NCBI GenBank assembly: GCA_041738135.1
Contig: JBGSQK010000057.1
Span: 44,251-108,250, forward strand
Length of the DNA: 64,000 nt
From: JAGOMX01 sp041738135
GTDB lineage: Bacteria > Pseudomonadota > Alphaproteobacteria > JAGOMX01
Direction of reading: 5' to 3'
Numbering within the stretch: position 1 is the stretch's first letter; each line of letters opens with the position of its first letter. Both the position numbers and the translations under genes were made by a program. This document shows positions 8,489 through 18,040 of this stretch, in pieces. Under the pieces are notes generated by a model. It searched no databases. It was not told the origin of the DNA and saw only the letters and a program-made list of their open reading frames with translations.

Positions 8489-9877
8489 ATGAACAAATAT
8501 ATTATTCAATTTATTACGGTTGCCTCCTTATTGTCGCCATGCGCAGCCAGTGACGCTGTTGTTCTTGTTGGCCCCCAGACACGATCTTTTACAAGTTGTC
8601 TTGCAAATTTCACTAAGGAAAGAATATCTGGATTGTACTACACGACGTCCGTTGCAGGATACGACTCGTACGACTATAACATGCACGAATATCTAAAATC
8701 AAAATTGGTAGACGGCTGGAACCTTGGAGAGTTCAGTAGCACTCAGAAAAATATTCCTGCTCAGGGCGAGGCCGGGTTTAAACCCTATGACGATATAGTT
8801 AAAAAGGGTTTTAAAGTCTATGAAAACTATCTGGATTTAAATCCTGGTCAAACTGTTGAGGACCTTGAAGTTCTTGAGCATAAGACCACATATCAATATC
8901 TCTATAAAGAAACTCAAGGAAATGTCAGCATCATATTGTTAGATAAGGCAAGTTCTATTGATTGCGCTTTAAAAGGTCGGAAAACAGAATATAGCTATGA
9001 ACAGCTGATGGATGGGAATGTGACAAACCAATTGTCTGATAGCATTCATGGCATAGCTATTAAAATCATCGATATAAGATATTCGGATCTCGATGACGAT
9101 ACAAAAGCGAGCCAGATAAAGGAGCTTAACGCCCAGAAGGAAATACTTGAGGCAAAAAGGAGTGGCATATTTAGCGACCTCAAAAAGCACATGTCTCTTA
9201 AAATGTTTTCTTCTTGGTTTGAAATTTCTGAGAATCGCTTAGAATCTTTTTATGATGAAACCGGACTGTTGGGATTAAGCGAGAGGTTTCAGAATACCCA
9301 CTTGGATATTCATTTTCTTTTGAGAAGCGAAGCAGGAGTGTCGGAAAATCTGTGTAATAGAGTAGCTGGACTTTTGTCCGGTGGTAATATTTCTGTTATT
9401 GGGCACTACTGTGGTGTCACAATGAACATTAATCCAGACAATCAGTCATTGAAGGTTAAAGTAGTTGATCCCACATTTAATGTGGAAAGACCTTATGTGA
9501 AAGCTCTGTTTGGCTTGAAGGAACCTTTAGAACAGAAATGCCTGAGATTGTTTACCAAATTCTCAGAATCTTTGAATCTGAGGCTGAATCATGGGTACTA
9601 TTTCCGTGGAGACCAGGTTGTTAACATGAGCGATTGTGGTCGTTTTTCGATGATCTATTTGTTGTCCGAAATCAATGGAAAAGAGGCAAGCAGCCTCACC
9701 AATTATGATATTTACCAAGGCCTCCAGACCCTTGAAGAGGATGGCTATGAGCTTATACACCAAACCAAAACTGATATCAATCAAGTGCCACAAGTTCAGT
9801 CTTGGTTTTCTAAGTATATCACTGGCCCTCTGATTCGTACCCCATGCAATTTCATATTAAAGAGGTTCTTTTCTTAA
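8489..9877 (+). CDS. secreted protein with CE-clan (Ulp1/YopJ-like) cysteine-protease signature
   Basis: 462 residues from ATG 8489 (AAAAGGA at 8477-8483). It begins with a signal peptide, MNKYIIQFITVASLLSPCAA. The N-terminal 270 residues are unrecognised, with a helical, charged stretch near 215-245. The C-terminal part carries, in the CE-clan order and spacing, GHYCG (H306), VVDPTF (D327), DQVVNMSDCGRF (Q376 and C383); Ulp1/SENP and YopJ-type enzymes use His, Asp/Glu, Gln, Cys at about 17-20, 45-50 and 6 residue intervals, and the DCG box around the nucleophile is typical. Likely role: exported peptidase for ubiquitin-like modifiers, or an acetyltransferase, acting in a host cell. This is inference from motif order only; no overall homology is claimed. 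Confidence 0.7.
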   Translation: MNKYIIQFITVASLLSPCAASDAVVLVGPQTRSFTSCLANFTKERISGLYYTTSVAGYDSYDYNMHEYLKSKLVDGWNLGEFSSTQKNIPAQGEAGFKPYDDIVKKGFKVYENYLDLNPGQTVEDLEVLEHKTTYQYLYKETQGNVSIILLDKASSIDCALKGRKTEYSYEQLMDGNVTNQLSDSIHGIAIKIIDIRYSDLDDDTKASQIKELNAQKEILEAKRSGIFSDLKKHMSLKMFSSWFEISENRLESFYDETGLLGLSERFQNTHLDIHFLLRSEAGVSENLCNRVAGLLSGGNISVIGHYCGVTMNINPDNQSLKVKVVDPTFNVERPYVKALFGLKEPLEQKCLRLFTKFSESLNLRLNHGYYFRGDQVVNMSDCGRFSMIYLLSEINGKEASSLTNYDIYQGLQTLEEDGYELIHQTKTDINQVPQVQSWFSKYITGPLIRTPCNFILKRFFS

Positions 9878-9938
9878 CGATGTGAAAGGGACTACGCAGT
9901 TCCGGAACCATAGATTTCTAGGCGGGGTGTGCAATCTT

Positions 9939-10946
9939 CTACCAGTTTGGTTTAATCAGTGTACTAGCTAGCTCAGAAATAATATCACCCGCTTTAGGAT
10001 GCTCTGTCTGAAGCAAGTAGGCGTGAAGGGACGATAGAATTGTATTTCCTTCTTGTGGTACGAATGCCCAACCCTTAACTGTATCGTTTGTATATAACAA
10101 GTTATTGCTTATTATTATAACTTGCGAATATATTCTCCCCATAAAACCATAGCGGCGACCTTGATCAAAAATAATATTTGAGTCAAACTTTGACGTTGTA
10201 GAAACATACTCGTTATACTTGACAAGATTGATGGACGCAGGCAGGGACCGTAATCTAATATTAAATCTAACCCCATGCATCAGCTGACTTGGTGTAGTCA
10301 CATCAGATGAAGTGATCATTGGCTCAAGCCCCATAGAATTGTAAAGGCATAATGCATCGACCGCGTGATGGGTCCCCATTTGGGAATGGAGATGTCTAGA
10401 GACAACATTGGCGGTTACAAGACGCTCATGATTGCCTATGTCTTCACAACGTCTAACCACAACAAAGTCGGCGTCCACCAATTGATTAAGATCGGGCCCA
10501 GCAAAGACGTTTAGCAAGGCTGCAATTGAATGCGTATTACATGACACAATCTGAACATATTTCTCATTCTTGTTAATGTTTGCGTTAATCCCTGTCATGA
10601 ACGGCACACCAAAACCTTTTTCACTTCCTTGAGCCGAGCAACCCTTTAAATTATGGAGAGTGCTGTACCACTCCTTATTTTTCAACCCATGGCCATTGGC
10701 TGTGCAATCAAATATATAATCAATTGAATCTATGACATTCTGCATAGGGGTGTATGCATGGATTCCTTCTTTGGTACAAATTTCAATGCCCATATTTTGT
10801 AACATATCCAAATCACCCTTGTTCCATTCCTGTATATGGTTTTTGAGTGCGTAAATATGCGATATGCCCAATTTGTCCTTAAACCGGTGAAGAACACCGA
10901 GCATCGTGGTGCCAATATTCCCTATGCCGTTTACAAGTATTTTCAT
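9939..10946 (-). CDS. archaeal-type (type II) glyceraldehyde-3-phosphate dehydrogenase homologue
   Basis: 335 residues from ATG 10946 (AGGAG at 10953-10957; a GTG at 10961 is upstream of that SD). NGIGNIG (6-12) is the Rossmann dinucleotide site, QGSEK (about 106-110) and VSCNTHS with the presumed catalytic C136 match the QGGEK and VSCNTTG of archaeal GAPDH, and VVVRRCEDI...GTHHAVD (HH 193-194) aligns with the VRRAADP...SHHGPD segment. The family member would interconvert glyceraldehyde-3-phosphate and 1,3-bisphosphoglycerate, but the archaeal THHGPD region is changed and sequence outside motifs diverges, so another aldehyde phosphate or semialdehyde may be the substrate. It follows the phosphoglycosyl transferase gene by 11 bp in one operon. 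Confidence 0.75.
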   Translation of the reverse strand: MKILVNGIGNIGTTMLGVLHRFKDKLGISHIYALKNHIQEWNKGDLDMLQNMGIEICTKEGIHAYTPMQNVIDSIDYIFDCTANGHGLKNKEWYSTLHNLKGCSAQGSEKGFGVPFMTGINANINKNEKYVQIVSCNTHSIAALLNVFAGPDLNQLVDADFVVVRRCEDIGNHERLVTANVVSRHLHSQMGTHHAVDALCLYNSMGLEPMITSSDVTTPSQLMHGVRFNIRLRSLPASINLVKYNEYVSTTSKFDSNIIFDQGRRYGFMGRIYSQVIIISNNLLYTNDTVKGWAFVPQEGNTILSSLHAYLLQTEHPKAGDIISELASTLIKPNW

Positions 10947-10957
10947 GTTTTTACTCC

Positions 10958-11518
10958 TCACTTAACAAATAAATTCTTAACCTTCTCTTTTCCGAACATA
11001 GGCACGGCGAGCGACCACAGTATAATTTTTGCATCCAAACAAAACCCTTTGTTTTGAGCATAGTATTTGTCACAGCACATGGTAATCTTGGGATGGCATT
11101 TTTGAGTTAACTGCGAAATACCACTGATTCCAGGTAAAACGTCCCAACGAAGATCATAACGAGCGCTCTGCCATTGCAAACGCTCAATGTCAAACAACGT
11201 TAAAGGGCGGGGGCCGACTACTGTCATCTCATTTTTCACCATATTAAGGAGTTGCGGCAATTCATCAAGACCCGTGGACCTCAATATTCTGCCTAACTGG
11301 GTAATTCGTCCCTCATCCATAGTACGAAATTTATATAATACGAATGGACGCCGTTTGAGGCCAATGCGCTCTTGCTTAAATATTATGGGTCTTCCCATCA
11401 CTAACAAAATCAGCACGGATATCATTAATAAAATGGGAGATAGCACAAGAAGCAGAGTTAAATAAATGGGGATTTTATAAGTCACGTGCTCGATAAATCC
11501 TATAAACAACATCAACAT
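10958..11518 (-). CDS. bacterial sugar transferase (monotopic phosphoglycosyl transferase, PglC/WcaJ core)
   Basis: 186 residues, the size of a minimal PglC-type enzyme. One N-terminal hydrophobic segment (about 15-40) acts as the re-entrant membrane anchor. Family motifs follow in order: FKQERIG, YKFRTM, TGLDELPQL containing the catalytic Asp-Glu dyad (D85-E86), VGPRPL and PGISG. Such enzymes move a sugar-1-phosphate from a UDP-sugar to undecaprenyl phosphate, the first step of surface glycan assembly. It is first in a two-gene minus-strand operon with the GAPDH-like gene; no other glycan genes are near, which is unusual. Confidence 0.9.
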   Translation of the reverse strand: MLMLFIGFIEHVTYKIPIYLTLLLVLSPILLMISVLILLVMGRPIIFKQERIGLKRRPFVLYKFRTMDEGRITQLGRILRSTGLDELPQLLNMVKNEMTVVGPRPLTLFDIERLQWQSARYDLRWDVLPGISGISQLTQKCHPKITMCCDKYYAQNKGFCLDAKIILWSLAVPMFGKEKVKNLFVK

Positions 11519-11726
11519 AACATTAATATCACATAATTCGCCTGACGAAAATTAATTTAAGATCTTTTACGTAAAAGTGATGCTTTTGCAGTCATGTGCT
11601 ATATGAATTACATTCTCGAAGGAAAGTTGGTTGTCCGCCATAGACAATAGGCAGTAAAAAAATCTACTTTAAGTGCTTATGGCGATAAACATTGGCAATT
11701 AATTCAAAAAATGGTAATACATTCTT

Positions 11727-14549
11727 ATGGTTTCATTTATTTCAGTTCGGGGTGCTCGCGAGCATAACCTTGACAACATTAACGTAGACATTCCCAAGAA
11801 CAAACTTGTGGTGATCACGGGCCTTAGTGGTTCGGGTAAATCTTCCCTTGCATTCGATACGATTTATGCGGAAGGTCAGCGCCGGTATGTGGAGAGTTTG
11901 TCTTCCTATGCGCGCCAGTTTCTTGAGCTAATGCAAAAGCCTGACGTGGACTCCATTGAGGGTTTGTCGCCAGCTATTTCCATTGAGCAAAAAACCACCT
12001 CTAAAAACCCGCGTTCAACGGTCGGAACAGTGACCGAGATATACGACTATTTACGATTGCTGTTTGCACGCATTGGTGTGCCTTATTCGCCGGCCACGGG
12101 GTTGCCTATCACCAGCCAAACCATCTCACAGATGGTGGATAAGCTCAAGGAGCTGCCTGAAGGTACGAGGCTCTATATTCTGGCTCCCATTATCAGGGGC
12201 CGCAAAGGCGAGTACAAGCGTGAAATCATGGATTTGCAACGCAAAGGTTTTCAGCGTTTACGCATTGATGGCCAGCTCTATGACATAGAAGAAACGCCGC
12301 CGCTCAACAAGAAAACCAAGCACGATATTGAAGTGTTGGTGGATCGTGTGGTCATTCAAGCTGACATGGGTAACCGTCTAGCCGATTCACTGGAAACTGC
12401 CGTGGGCCTTGCGGATGGGTTGGTGTTTGTGGATCATGCGGATAGTGGCGAACGACATACGTTCTCAACCAAGTTTGCCTGTCCCGTGTCCGGTTTTACC
12501 ATTGATGAAATTGAGCCACGTTTGTTTTCTTTCAACAGCCCCTTTGGAGCTTGCTCCACCTGTGATGGCCTTGGAGTCAGAGTCACCTTTGATCCCACGT
12601 TGATCATTCCCGACGAAAACTTAAACATTGTCGATGGCATGGTGGCACCTTGGAAGACTGCTTTTGCCTTCTATTATCAGCAAGTGCTTTCCTCAGTGGT
12701 TCGTCATTATGGCGAAGACCCTAGCAAACCCTTTAAAGACCTAAGTGCCAAGGTGCAAGACGCTATTCTTCACGGTTCGGGCGCTGACCTAATACCCATG
12801 AAGTTGCAAGACGAGTCTCGTCAATATTCCAGTAACAAACCTTTTGAAGGGGTAATCCCCAATCTGGAGCGCCGCTGGAAAGGCAATGACAATAACAAGC
12901 AGATGGAAGAGCTCGGTCGCTTTCAAACCATTCAAGCCTGTCCCTCATGTCAGGGGCAACGTTTAAAGCCTGAGGCGCTTGCCATCAAAATCGATGGTAT
13001 GCATATCAGTCAAGTCACAGAACTTGCCATCGATAAGGCACTGGAATGGATGAAGAATCTCTCATCCAAGTTGTCGCAAAAAGAACAAGACATTGCTCAT
13101 CGTGTACTTAAAGAGCTCAACGAGAGGCTACAGTTCTTATACAACGTAGGACTGGGTTACCTTACTTTGTCACGATCATCAGGCAGTCTTTCCGGTGGCG
13201 AAAGTCAGCGTATTCGCTTGGCTTCGCAAATAGGATCGGGTCTGACCGGTGTACTGTACGTATTGGACGAACCCTCCATCGGTTTGCATCAACGGGACAA
13301 CGATCGTTTGCTGGAAACCTTGAATCGCCTGCGGGATTTGGATAACACGGTTATTGTGGTGGAGCACGACGAAGATGCCATCCGCTGTGCCGATCATGTG
13401 ATCGATATGGGACCCGGAGCCGGTATCCATGGTGGCAAGATCATTGCCCAAGGCACGCTCCAAGATATTCTTGATGAATCTGAAAGTTTGACGGGCCAGT
13501 ATCTTTCTGGAAAGCGTTCTATTGAAGTGCCCAAAACGCGGCGCCAAGGCCATGAAGGCAAGTGCATCAAAGTGGTTGGCGCGCGGGTGAACAATTTGAA
13601 AAACCTCAGCGTTGAATTTCCGCTGGGTAAATTTATCTGTGTAACAGGTGTATCAGGTGGTGGTAAATCATCGCTGGTTGTGGAGACTCTATACAAAGCA
13701 CTGGCTCACACCATGAACGATGCCCGCGACAGGGGAGGGGATCACGATGGTATTGAAGGTGTAGAGCATATTGATAAAATCATCGACATTGATCAATCCC
13801 CTATTGGCAGAACGCCTCGTTCGAATCCAGCTACTTACACGGGCTGTTTTACACCAATTCGTGACTGGTTTGCGGCCTTGCCTGAGTCAAAAGTCAGAGG
13901 ATACACCGCAGGGCGTTTTTCTTTCAACGTCAAAGGCGGTCGATGTGAAGCTTGTGAAGGCGACGGCGTGATCAAGATCGAAATGCACTTCTTACCGGAT
14001 GTATACGTCCAATGTGACCAGTGCCATGGCAAGCGCTATAACCGCGAAACCCTTGAGGTCCAATTTAAAGGCAAATCCATCGCTGACATACTTGATATGA
14101 CCGTGGAAGAAGCCTTGGTGTTTTTCGACGCCATGCCGTCGGTGCGCGATAAGCTCAAAACCCTATCTCAGGTAGGACTCGGTTATATCCATGTGGGCCA
14201 ACGTGCCACCACACTTTCAGGCGGCGAAGCTCAACGGGTAAAGCTATCCAAAGAGCTCTCCAAACGCGCCACCGGCAAAACATTCTATATCCTAGACGAA
14301 CCTACAACGGGTTTGCATTTCGAAGACGTGCGCAAACTATTAAAAGTCCTGCAAGCGTTGGTAGATCAAGGCAACACCGTGGTGGTTATAGAACATAACC
14401 TAGACGTCATCAAAACCGCCGACTGGGTCATAGACCTAGGCCCAGAAGGCGGCAACGGCGGCGGGCAAATCGTCGCCATGGGTACGCCAGAAGATGTTGC
14501 TGCCGTGAAAAAAAGCTATACAGGGCATTACTTGAAGAAAATGTTGTAG
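11727..14549 (+). CDS. uvrA: excinuclease ABC subunit A
   Basis: 940 residues, full length. Two ABC ATPase modules are visible: Walker A GLSGSGKSS and GVSGGGKSS, signatures SGGESQRI and SGGEAQRV, Walker B VLDEPSIGLH and ILDEPTTGLH. Zinc modules CPVSGF..CSTCDG and CEACEGDG..CDQCHGKRY are intact. UvrA scans DNA with UvrB and starts nucleotide excision repair. The start ATG 11727 gives MVSFISVRGAREHNL, in line with the family N terminus, although no strong SD is seen. It is monocistronic and a weak stem (14550-14571) without a T-run follows the stop. Confidence 0.97.
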   Translation: MVSFISVRGAREHNLDNINVDIPKNKLVVITGLSGSGKSSLAFDTIYAEGQRRYVESLSSYARQFLELMQKPDVDSIEGLSPAISIEQKTTSKNPRSTVGTVTEIYDYLRLLFARIGVPYSPATGLPITSQTISQMVDKLKELPEGTRLYILAPIIRGRKGEYKREIMDLQRKGFQRLRIDGQLYDIEETPPLNKKTKHDIEVLVDRVVIQADMGNRLADSLETAVGLADGLVFVDHADSGERHTFSTKFACPVSGFTIDEIEPRLFSFNSPFGACSTCDGLGVRVTFDPTLIIPDENLNIVDGMVAPWKTAFAFYYQQVLSSVVRHYGEDPSKPFKDLSAKVQDAILHGSGADLIPMKLQDESRQYSSNKPFEGVIPNLERRWKGNDNNKQMEELGRFQTIQACPSCQGQRLKPEALAIKIDGMHISQVTELAIDKALEWMKNLSSKLSQKEQDIAHRVLKELNERLQFLYNVGLGYLTLSRSSGSLSGGESQRIRLASQIGSGLTGVLYVLDEPSIGLHQRDNDRLLETLNRLRDLDNTVIVVEHDEDAIRCADHVIDMGPGAGIHGGKIIAQGTLQDILDESESLTGQYLSGKRSIEVPKTRRQGHEGKCIKVVGARVNNLKNLSVEFPLGKFICVTGVSGGGKSSLVVETLYKALAHTMNDARDRGGDHDGIEGVEHIDKIIDIDQSPIGRTPRSNPATYTGCFTPIRDWFAALPESKVRGYTAGRFSFNVKGGRCEACEGDGVIKIEMHFLPDVYVQCDQCHGKRYNRETLEVQFKGKSIADILDMTVEEALVFFDAMPSVRDKLKTLSQVGLGYIHVGQRATTLSGGEAQRVKLSKELSKRATGKTFYILDEPTTGLHFEDVRKLLKVLQALVDQGNTVVVIEHNLDVIKTADWVIDLGPEGGNGGGQIVAMGTPEDVAAVKKSYTGHYLKKML

Positions 14550-14656
14550 GGCTATTTTATTATTATTAGCCGAATATTGAGATATTTTATACATTGTTAT
14601 TTTGTAAATACAAATTTAATGTTAAAGTATTCTATAAACTTTGTAAGGATGCATCT

Positions 14657-15454
14657 ATGACCTTACCGGATAACTTTAAAACAAAATACGGTCCTTGGGC
14701 GTTGGTAACTGGTGCGTCTGAAGGAATCGGTCGCGAATTTGCTCTGGAGCTTGCCAAGTTAGGACTAAATCTTGTGCTTGTCGCGAGACGACAAGCCTTA
14801 CTTGAAGAATTAGCCTCCAAACTCATACAACAGCATTCAATCGAAGTATTGATTCTGCCTTGTGATCTTTCCGAAAACAATCAAATACAAAATCTATTGA
14901 AGAAAACGCTTGGGCTTGAAATAGGTCTTTTTGTAGCGTCTGCAGGCTTTGGAACATCCGGAAGTTTTGTTGAAGCAGATATTTCACAAGAACTTATAAT
15001 GATAGATGTGAACTGTCGGGCTGTCATTGAGATGAGTCATCATTTTGGCAAGCGCTTCAAAGAACAAGGCAGAGGTGGGATCATACTGATGAGCTCGCTT
15101 CTGGCTTTTCAAGGTGTTCCAAGAGCATCAAACTATGCTGCAACGAAAGCCTTTATTCAAACATTTGCAGAAGGATTCAGGCTCGAGATGAAGCCCTTAG
15201 GAGTGGATGTCATAGCGTCTGCACCTGGCCCCATTATCAGTGGTTTTGGTGCTCAAGCAAATATGAAAATGTCCATGGGTCAAAAGCCAAGCGCAGTGGC
15301 AAAAACTACTTTAATGGCTCTAGGAAAACAAACAACCATAAGGCCAGGTTTTTTATCTAAGTTTTTAGAAATGTCTTTATTCTTTCTCCCCCGTGCGGGC
15401 AGAGTTAGAATTCTTGCCATAGTAATGAAAGGAATGACTAACGATCAGGCCTAG
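14657..15454 (+). CDS. short-chain dehydrogenase/reductase (SDR)
   Basis: 265 residues from ATG 14657; AAGGA at 14645-14649 supports this start over one 63 bases upstream. TGASEGIG (NAD(P) site), CDLSEN, SAGFGTSG in place of NNAG, MSSLLAF (Ser) and YAATKAF (Tyr-x-x-x-Lys) define the SDR fold. The C terminus is hydrophobic and basic (FLEMSLFFLPRAGRVR), as in membrane-associated SDRs of the DltE/3-ketoacyl reductase type. Substrate is unknown. It is not closely related to the SDR at 7413. Confidence 0.85.
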   Translation: MTLPDNFKTKYGPWALVTGASEGIGREFALELAKLGLNLVLVARRQALLEELASKLIQQHSIEVLILPCDLSENNQIQNLLKKTLGLEIGLFVASAGFGTSGSFVEADISQELIMIDVNCRAVIEMSHHFGKRFKEQGRGGIILMSSLLAFQGVPRASNYAATKAFIQTFAEGFRLEMKPLGVDVIASAPGPIISGFGAQANMKMSMGQKPSAVAKTTLMALGKQTTIRPGFLSKFLEMSLFFLPRAGRVRILAIVMKGMTNDQA

Positions 15455-15536
15455 TACCGTTACAATCATAATTCTGCCACGCTTCAGTGCCTTACCCGAA
15501 GACCGAACGGCAAGAGGGGTAGAATAATCTTACAAA

Positions 15537-16724
15537 CTATTGACCTATCAGAGGCGCCAGATTTCTACGAAACACGTTCAGATTATCACCACCTGGAATG
15601 GCAAAGCGGATGAATCTGAACTGGTTAGCAAATTCTGCCTCATTCAGCACTTGTACATAAAGATTCGATACGACCTCAGGATTATTGCGGAAAGCGCCAC
15701 AACCAAAGGCGCCTAGTACGATGGCGTCGCAACCATTCTGTTTAGCCACCCTTAATTGCAGCCTGATCTTATTGAGTGTGCCCGTTTCAAATTCACGTGC
15801 TGAAACACAATCAGCATGCTTACCGCCTCGTTTTTGGTTGTAAGCAGCTTGAGTTAATACTTGTACTGAAGTCGGATGATCCAGCAACTTAAAATTATGG
15901 TGGTGGCTTTCACGAAATATTTTCACATTTGGCGTGTAGATGAGTTCTTCATGATGAATCCTATACTGTCCTTTATTCCTCAAATTGTCCAGTACTGGAT
16001 ACAAGGTGGTGCGGCGACATAAGTCTTCCTCTTGAGCATTTGCTCCGTTTACGTAACCGCCCCCTGGTGAATGGCGGTTAGCAAAGTTCAGCATGGCAAC
16101 CTTTAAGCAACCAGCATTTATAAGATCTTGCGCGCCATGAATGGTGTCTTGGTCTTGAACTTGAATGACTGTATGTTCTGTGCCGGGTATTAAACTAGGC
16201 ACATTACGAAGCGCGTATTTCCAAGAATCAGCACAAGAAGAACTCAGCTGCAAGTCGACCGGGCTAACCATCTGACCGTTAGAGGTTCTATAACCTCTAT
16301 TGAAAATTGCTTTGTTCTGCTTACTAATTATCCGGTAGGCCGATTTCATTTTTTCATGGCCAGCTTCACCTCGCTTGGCTATAGAAAAATTAGGCCTTTT
16401 CTTTTCGTTGACGAGTTCTTTAATCTTGGCCGCGTGCCTGCCCAGAATAGTTCTGTTAGTTACAAGATCGTCAACGCAAACAAAAAATTGTTCCTTGGTT
16501 ATGAGGCCATTCAGATATAAGTTAAGCACCCCGTTAATCGCTTTGCCTTGTTCTTTCCTCAAGCCGCCTTTTTTGCCATGATTCGTTCTGGTGGTTTTAT
16601 CGCAAGCATTTATAATGGTCTGCCTCGCCGGATAAAGCTTATCCTCATCCACAGGTGGTTTGCTGGAGATAGCGGGTACTGAAAAAGCAATGGCTAGTGC
16701 TGCAGATAAAAATATTCTATTCAT
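15537..16724 (-). CDS. secreted poly(ADP-ribose) glycohydrolase-like macrodomain protein (TIGR02452-like)
   Basis: 395 residues. A signal peptide (MNRIFLSAALAIAFSVPAIS) is followed by about 120 residues of unrecognised basic sequence and then a bacterial-type PARG domain. Its hallmark GGG-x7-QEE is present as SPGGGYVNGANAQEEDLCR (GGG 221-223, QEE 231-233, the catalytic glutamates), preceded by AMLNFANRHS; the later IVLGAFGCGAFRN loop matches the macrodomain phosphate loop region. Such enzymes hydrolyse poly(ADP-ribose), and sometimes other ADP-ribose adducts. Bacterial relatives are normally cytoplasmic, so the signal peptide is notable and suggests action outside the cell. It stands alone on the minus strand, with unrelated flanks. 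Confidence 0.85.
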   Translation of the reverse strand: MNRIFLSAALAIAFSVPAISSKPPVDEDKLYPARQTIINACDKTTRTNHGKKGGLRKEQGKAINGVLNLYLNGLITKEQFFVCVDDLVTNRTILGRHAAKIKELVNEKKRPNFSIAKRGEAGHEKMKSAYRIISKQNKAIFNRGYRTSNGQMVSPVDLQLSSSCADSWKYALRNVPSLIPGTEHTVIQVQDQDTIHGAQDLINAGCLKVAMLNFANRHSPGGGYVNGANAQEEDLCRRTTLYPVLDNLRNKGQYRIHHEELIYTPNVKIFRESHHHNFKLLDHPTSVQVLTQAAYNQKRGGKHADCVSAREFETGTLNKIRLQLRVAKQNGCDAIVLGAFGCGAFRNNPEVVSNLYVQVLNEAEFANQFRFIRFAIPGGDNLNVFRRNLAPLIGQ

Positions 16725-16960
16725 AATCGTATTTTCCTAAGACTCTAAAATGTTTGATCATTTACCCATAATTCAACTAGGATTCTAAGATGTTACATGC
16801 TTTAGTCAAGGGGAAAAGTGGCGATTTTATAAATCTAAGACCTGCGATTTTATATATGTTGTTAAATTCTTAAATTCTTTCCTCTTTTATTAATTTCTTG
16901 ATTTTATATGGACGTAATGCTCACTAAAGTAACGTCTTTTTTGATTCTGAGGGGTGTGTG

Positions 16961-18013
16961 ATGTTAAGAAGTATATGTAATTCTGCTGCTCTATTATTGC
17001 TTGTCAACACAGCTAGTGCGAGTTTGTATGAAGAAGAGGGAATGGGCTCTCAAGAAGGTGCCCGTTCAATAGAATCCGATTCATACTTTTCTCCGGATTT
17101 AGTCAAGATTTCCCAATTGATAGCTGCTCTACCACTGGTTGATTATGATTCCATGGTCTATTTTTCATACGATCATGAGGCTTGGACGCCAAAGGATGTA
17201 CCTTCTCATATTGCTGCAAAAATGCATGCATGGTATCGGACAGCTCAAGAGTCAAAAGATTTACAAGAAAAATATGCTTTACTGGTTTCAGCAGGATGTC
17301 TTGGGCATCGAATTGCTGCCTTAGAGGCTGGAAAACTGTTGGCTACACATGATCTTGCGTATATTGATCAGGTGTCCCAGTTAGAGCCAGAGGTTAAAGA
17401 TTGGAAGCTGTCGCGTCTAAATCAAAACCTGACAACCAGTAAGACTTCTAATTCTTTCTTTAATGAATTGCAAGTGCTGGCTGCTCAGACGCCTTGTCAT
17501 CCCGATGTAAGCTATCGTGAGCATAAAAAATATCGTTCCCAATTAAAGGCTCTACTCAAGAAGTATGAGGGGTCATTCGAGGATAAGGATTTGGTTTTGA
17601 TCAGGTGTTGGATTGAAGACATGCTCCACCAAACTAGTCTAGACCTAGACAAAATTCACAAAAATTCTCAGGTAAGTGCCTGCTTGAAAACCATATTGCA
17701 ACCTTCACCGCTGGCTAAGTTATTAAACATAACCACGATGCCCAGACAGTCGAGTGAGAGATTAGCTTTGGTTCAGAATCTGAGCTCTCAGTGTCTGAAT
17801 TATCATGTGATTAATGAGTTGGGGTATAGTCTTTCATCTGCACAAAGCGCTGATCGAGTGTCTATTCTGACGCAAATTCGACAGAACAGTCTGGTGGCCA
17901 CATTGCTGGGTGATTCGCAAGCTGTTTATGATTATCTGGAAGCATCGAGGCTGTTAGATATGAACGACCATATGGGCGTTTTCTTAATGCAGTATGCACA
18001 CTTGCATCAATAG
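16961..18013 (+). CDS. secreted hypothetical protein
   Basis: 350 residues from ATG 16961, with GAGGGG at 16949-16954; a GTG one codon upstream is less likely. Signal peptide MLRSICNSAALLLLVNTASA, then a mostly helical-looking protein with few glycines and four or five cysteines. I recognise no domain. It is divergent from the PARG-like gene and ends in the stem of a terminator shared with the convergent gene at 18041. Another member of the window's set of orphan exported proteins. Confidence 0.75.
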   Translation: MLRSICNSAALLLLVNTASASLYEEEGMGSQEGARSIESDSYFSPDLVKISQLIAALPLVDYDSMVYFSYDHEAWTPKDVPSHIAAKMHAWYRTAQESKDLQEKYALLVSAGCLGHRIAALEAGKLLATHDLAYIDQVSQLEPEVKDWKLSRLNQNLTTSKTSNSFFNELQVLAAQTPCHPDVSYREHKKYRSQLKALLKKYEGSFEDKDLVLIRCWIEDMLHQTSLDLDKIHKNSQVSACLKTILQPSPLAKLLNITTMPRQSSERLALVQNLSSQCLNYHVINELGYSLSSAQSADRVSILTQIRQNSLVATLLGDSQAVYDYLEASRLLDMNDHMGVFLMQYAHLHQ

Positions 18014-18034
18014 CCCCGACGCTTGCCGGGGCTA
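18011..18034. terminator. hairpin between convergent genes
   Basis: TAGCCCCG (18011-18018) pairs perfectly with CGGGGCTA (18027-18034) around an 8-base loop. The stop codon of the plus-strand gene is part of the stem. A short T-run exists only on the 5' side for the minus strand, so the terminator is not classical. Confidence 0.5.
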
Positions 18035-18040
18035 AAAGAA

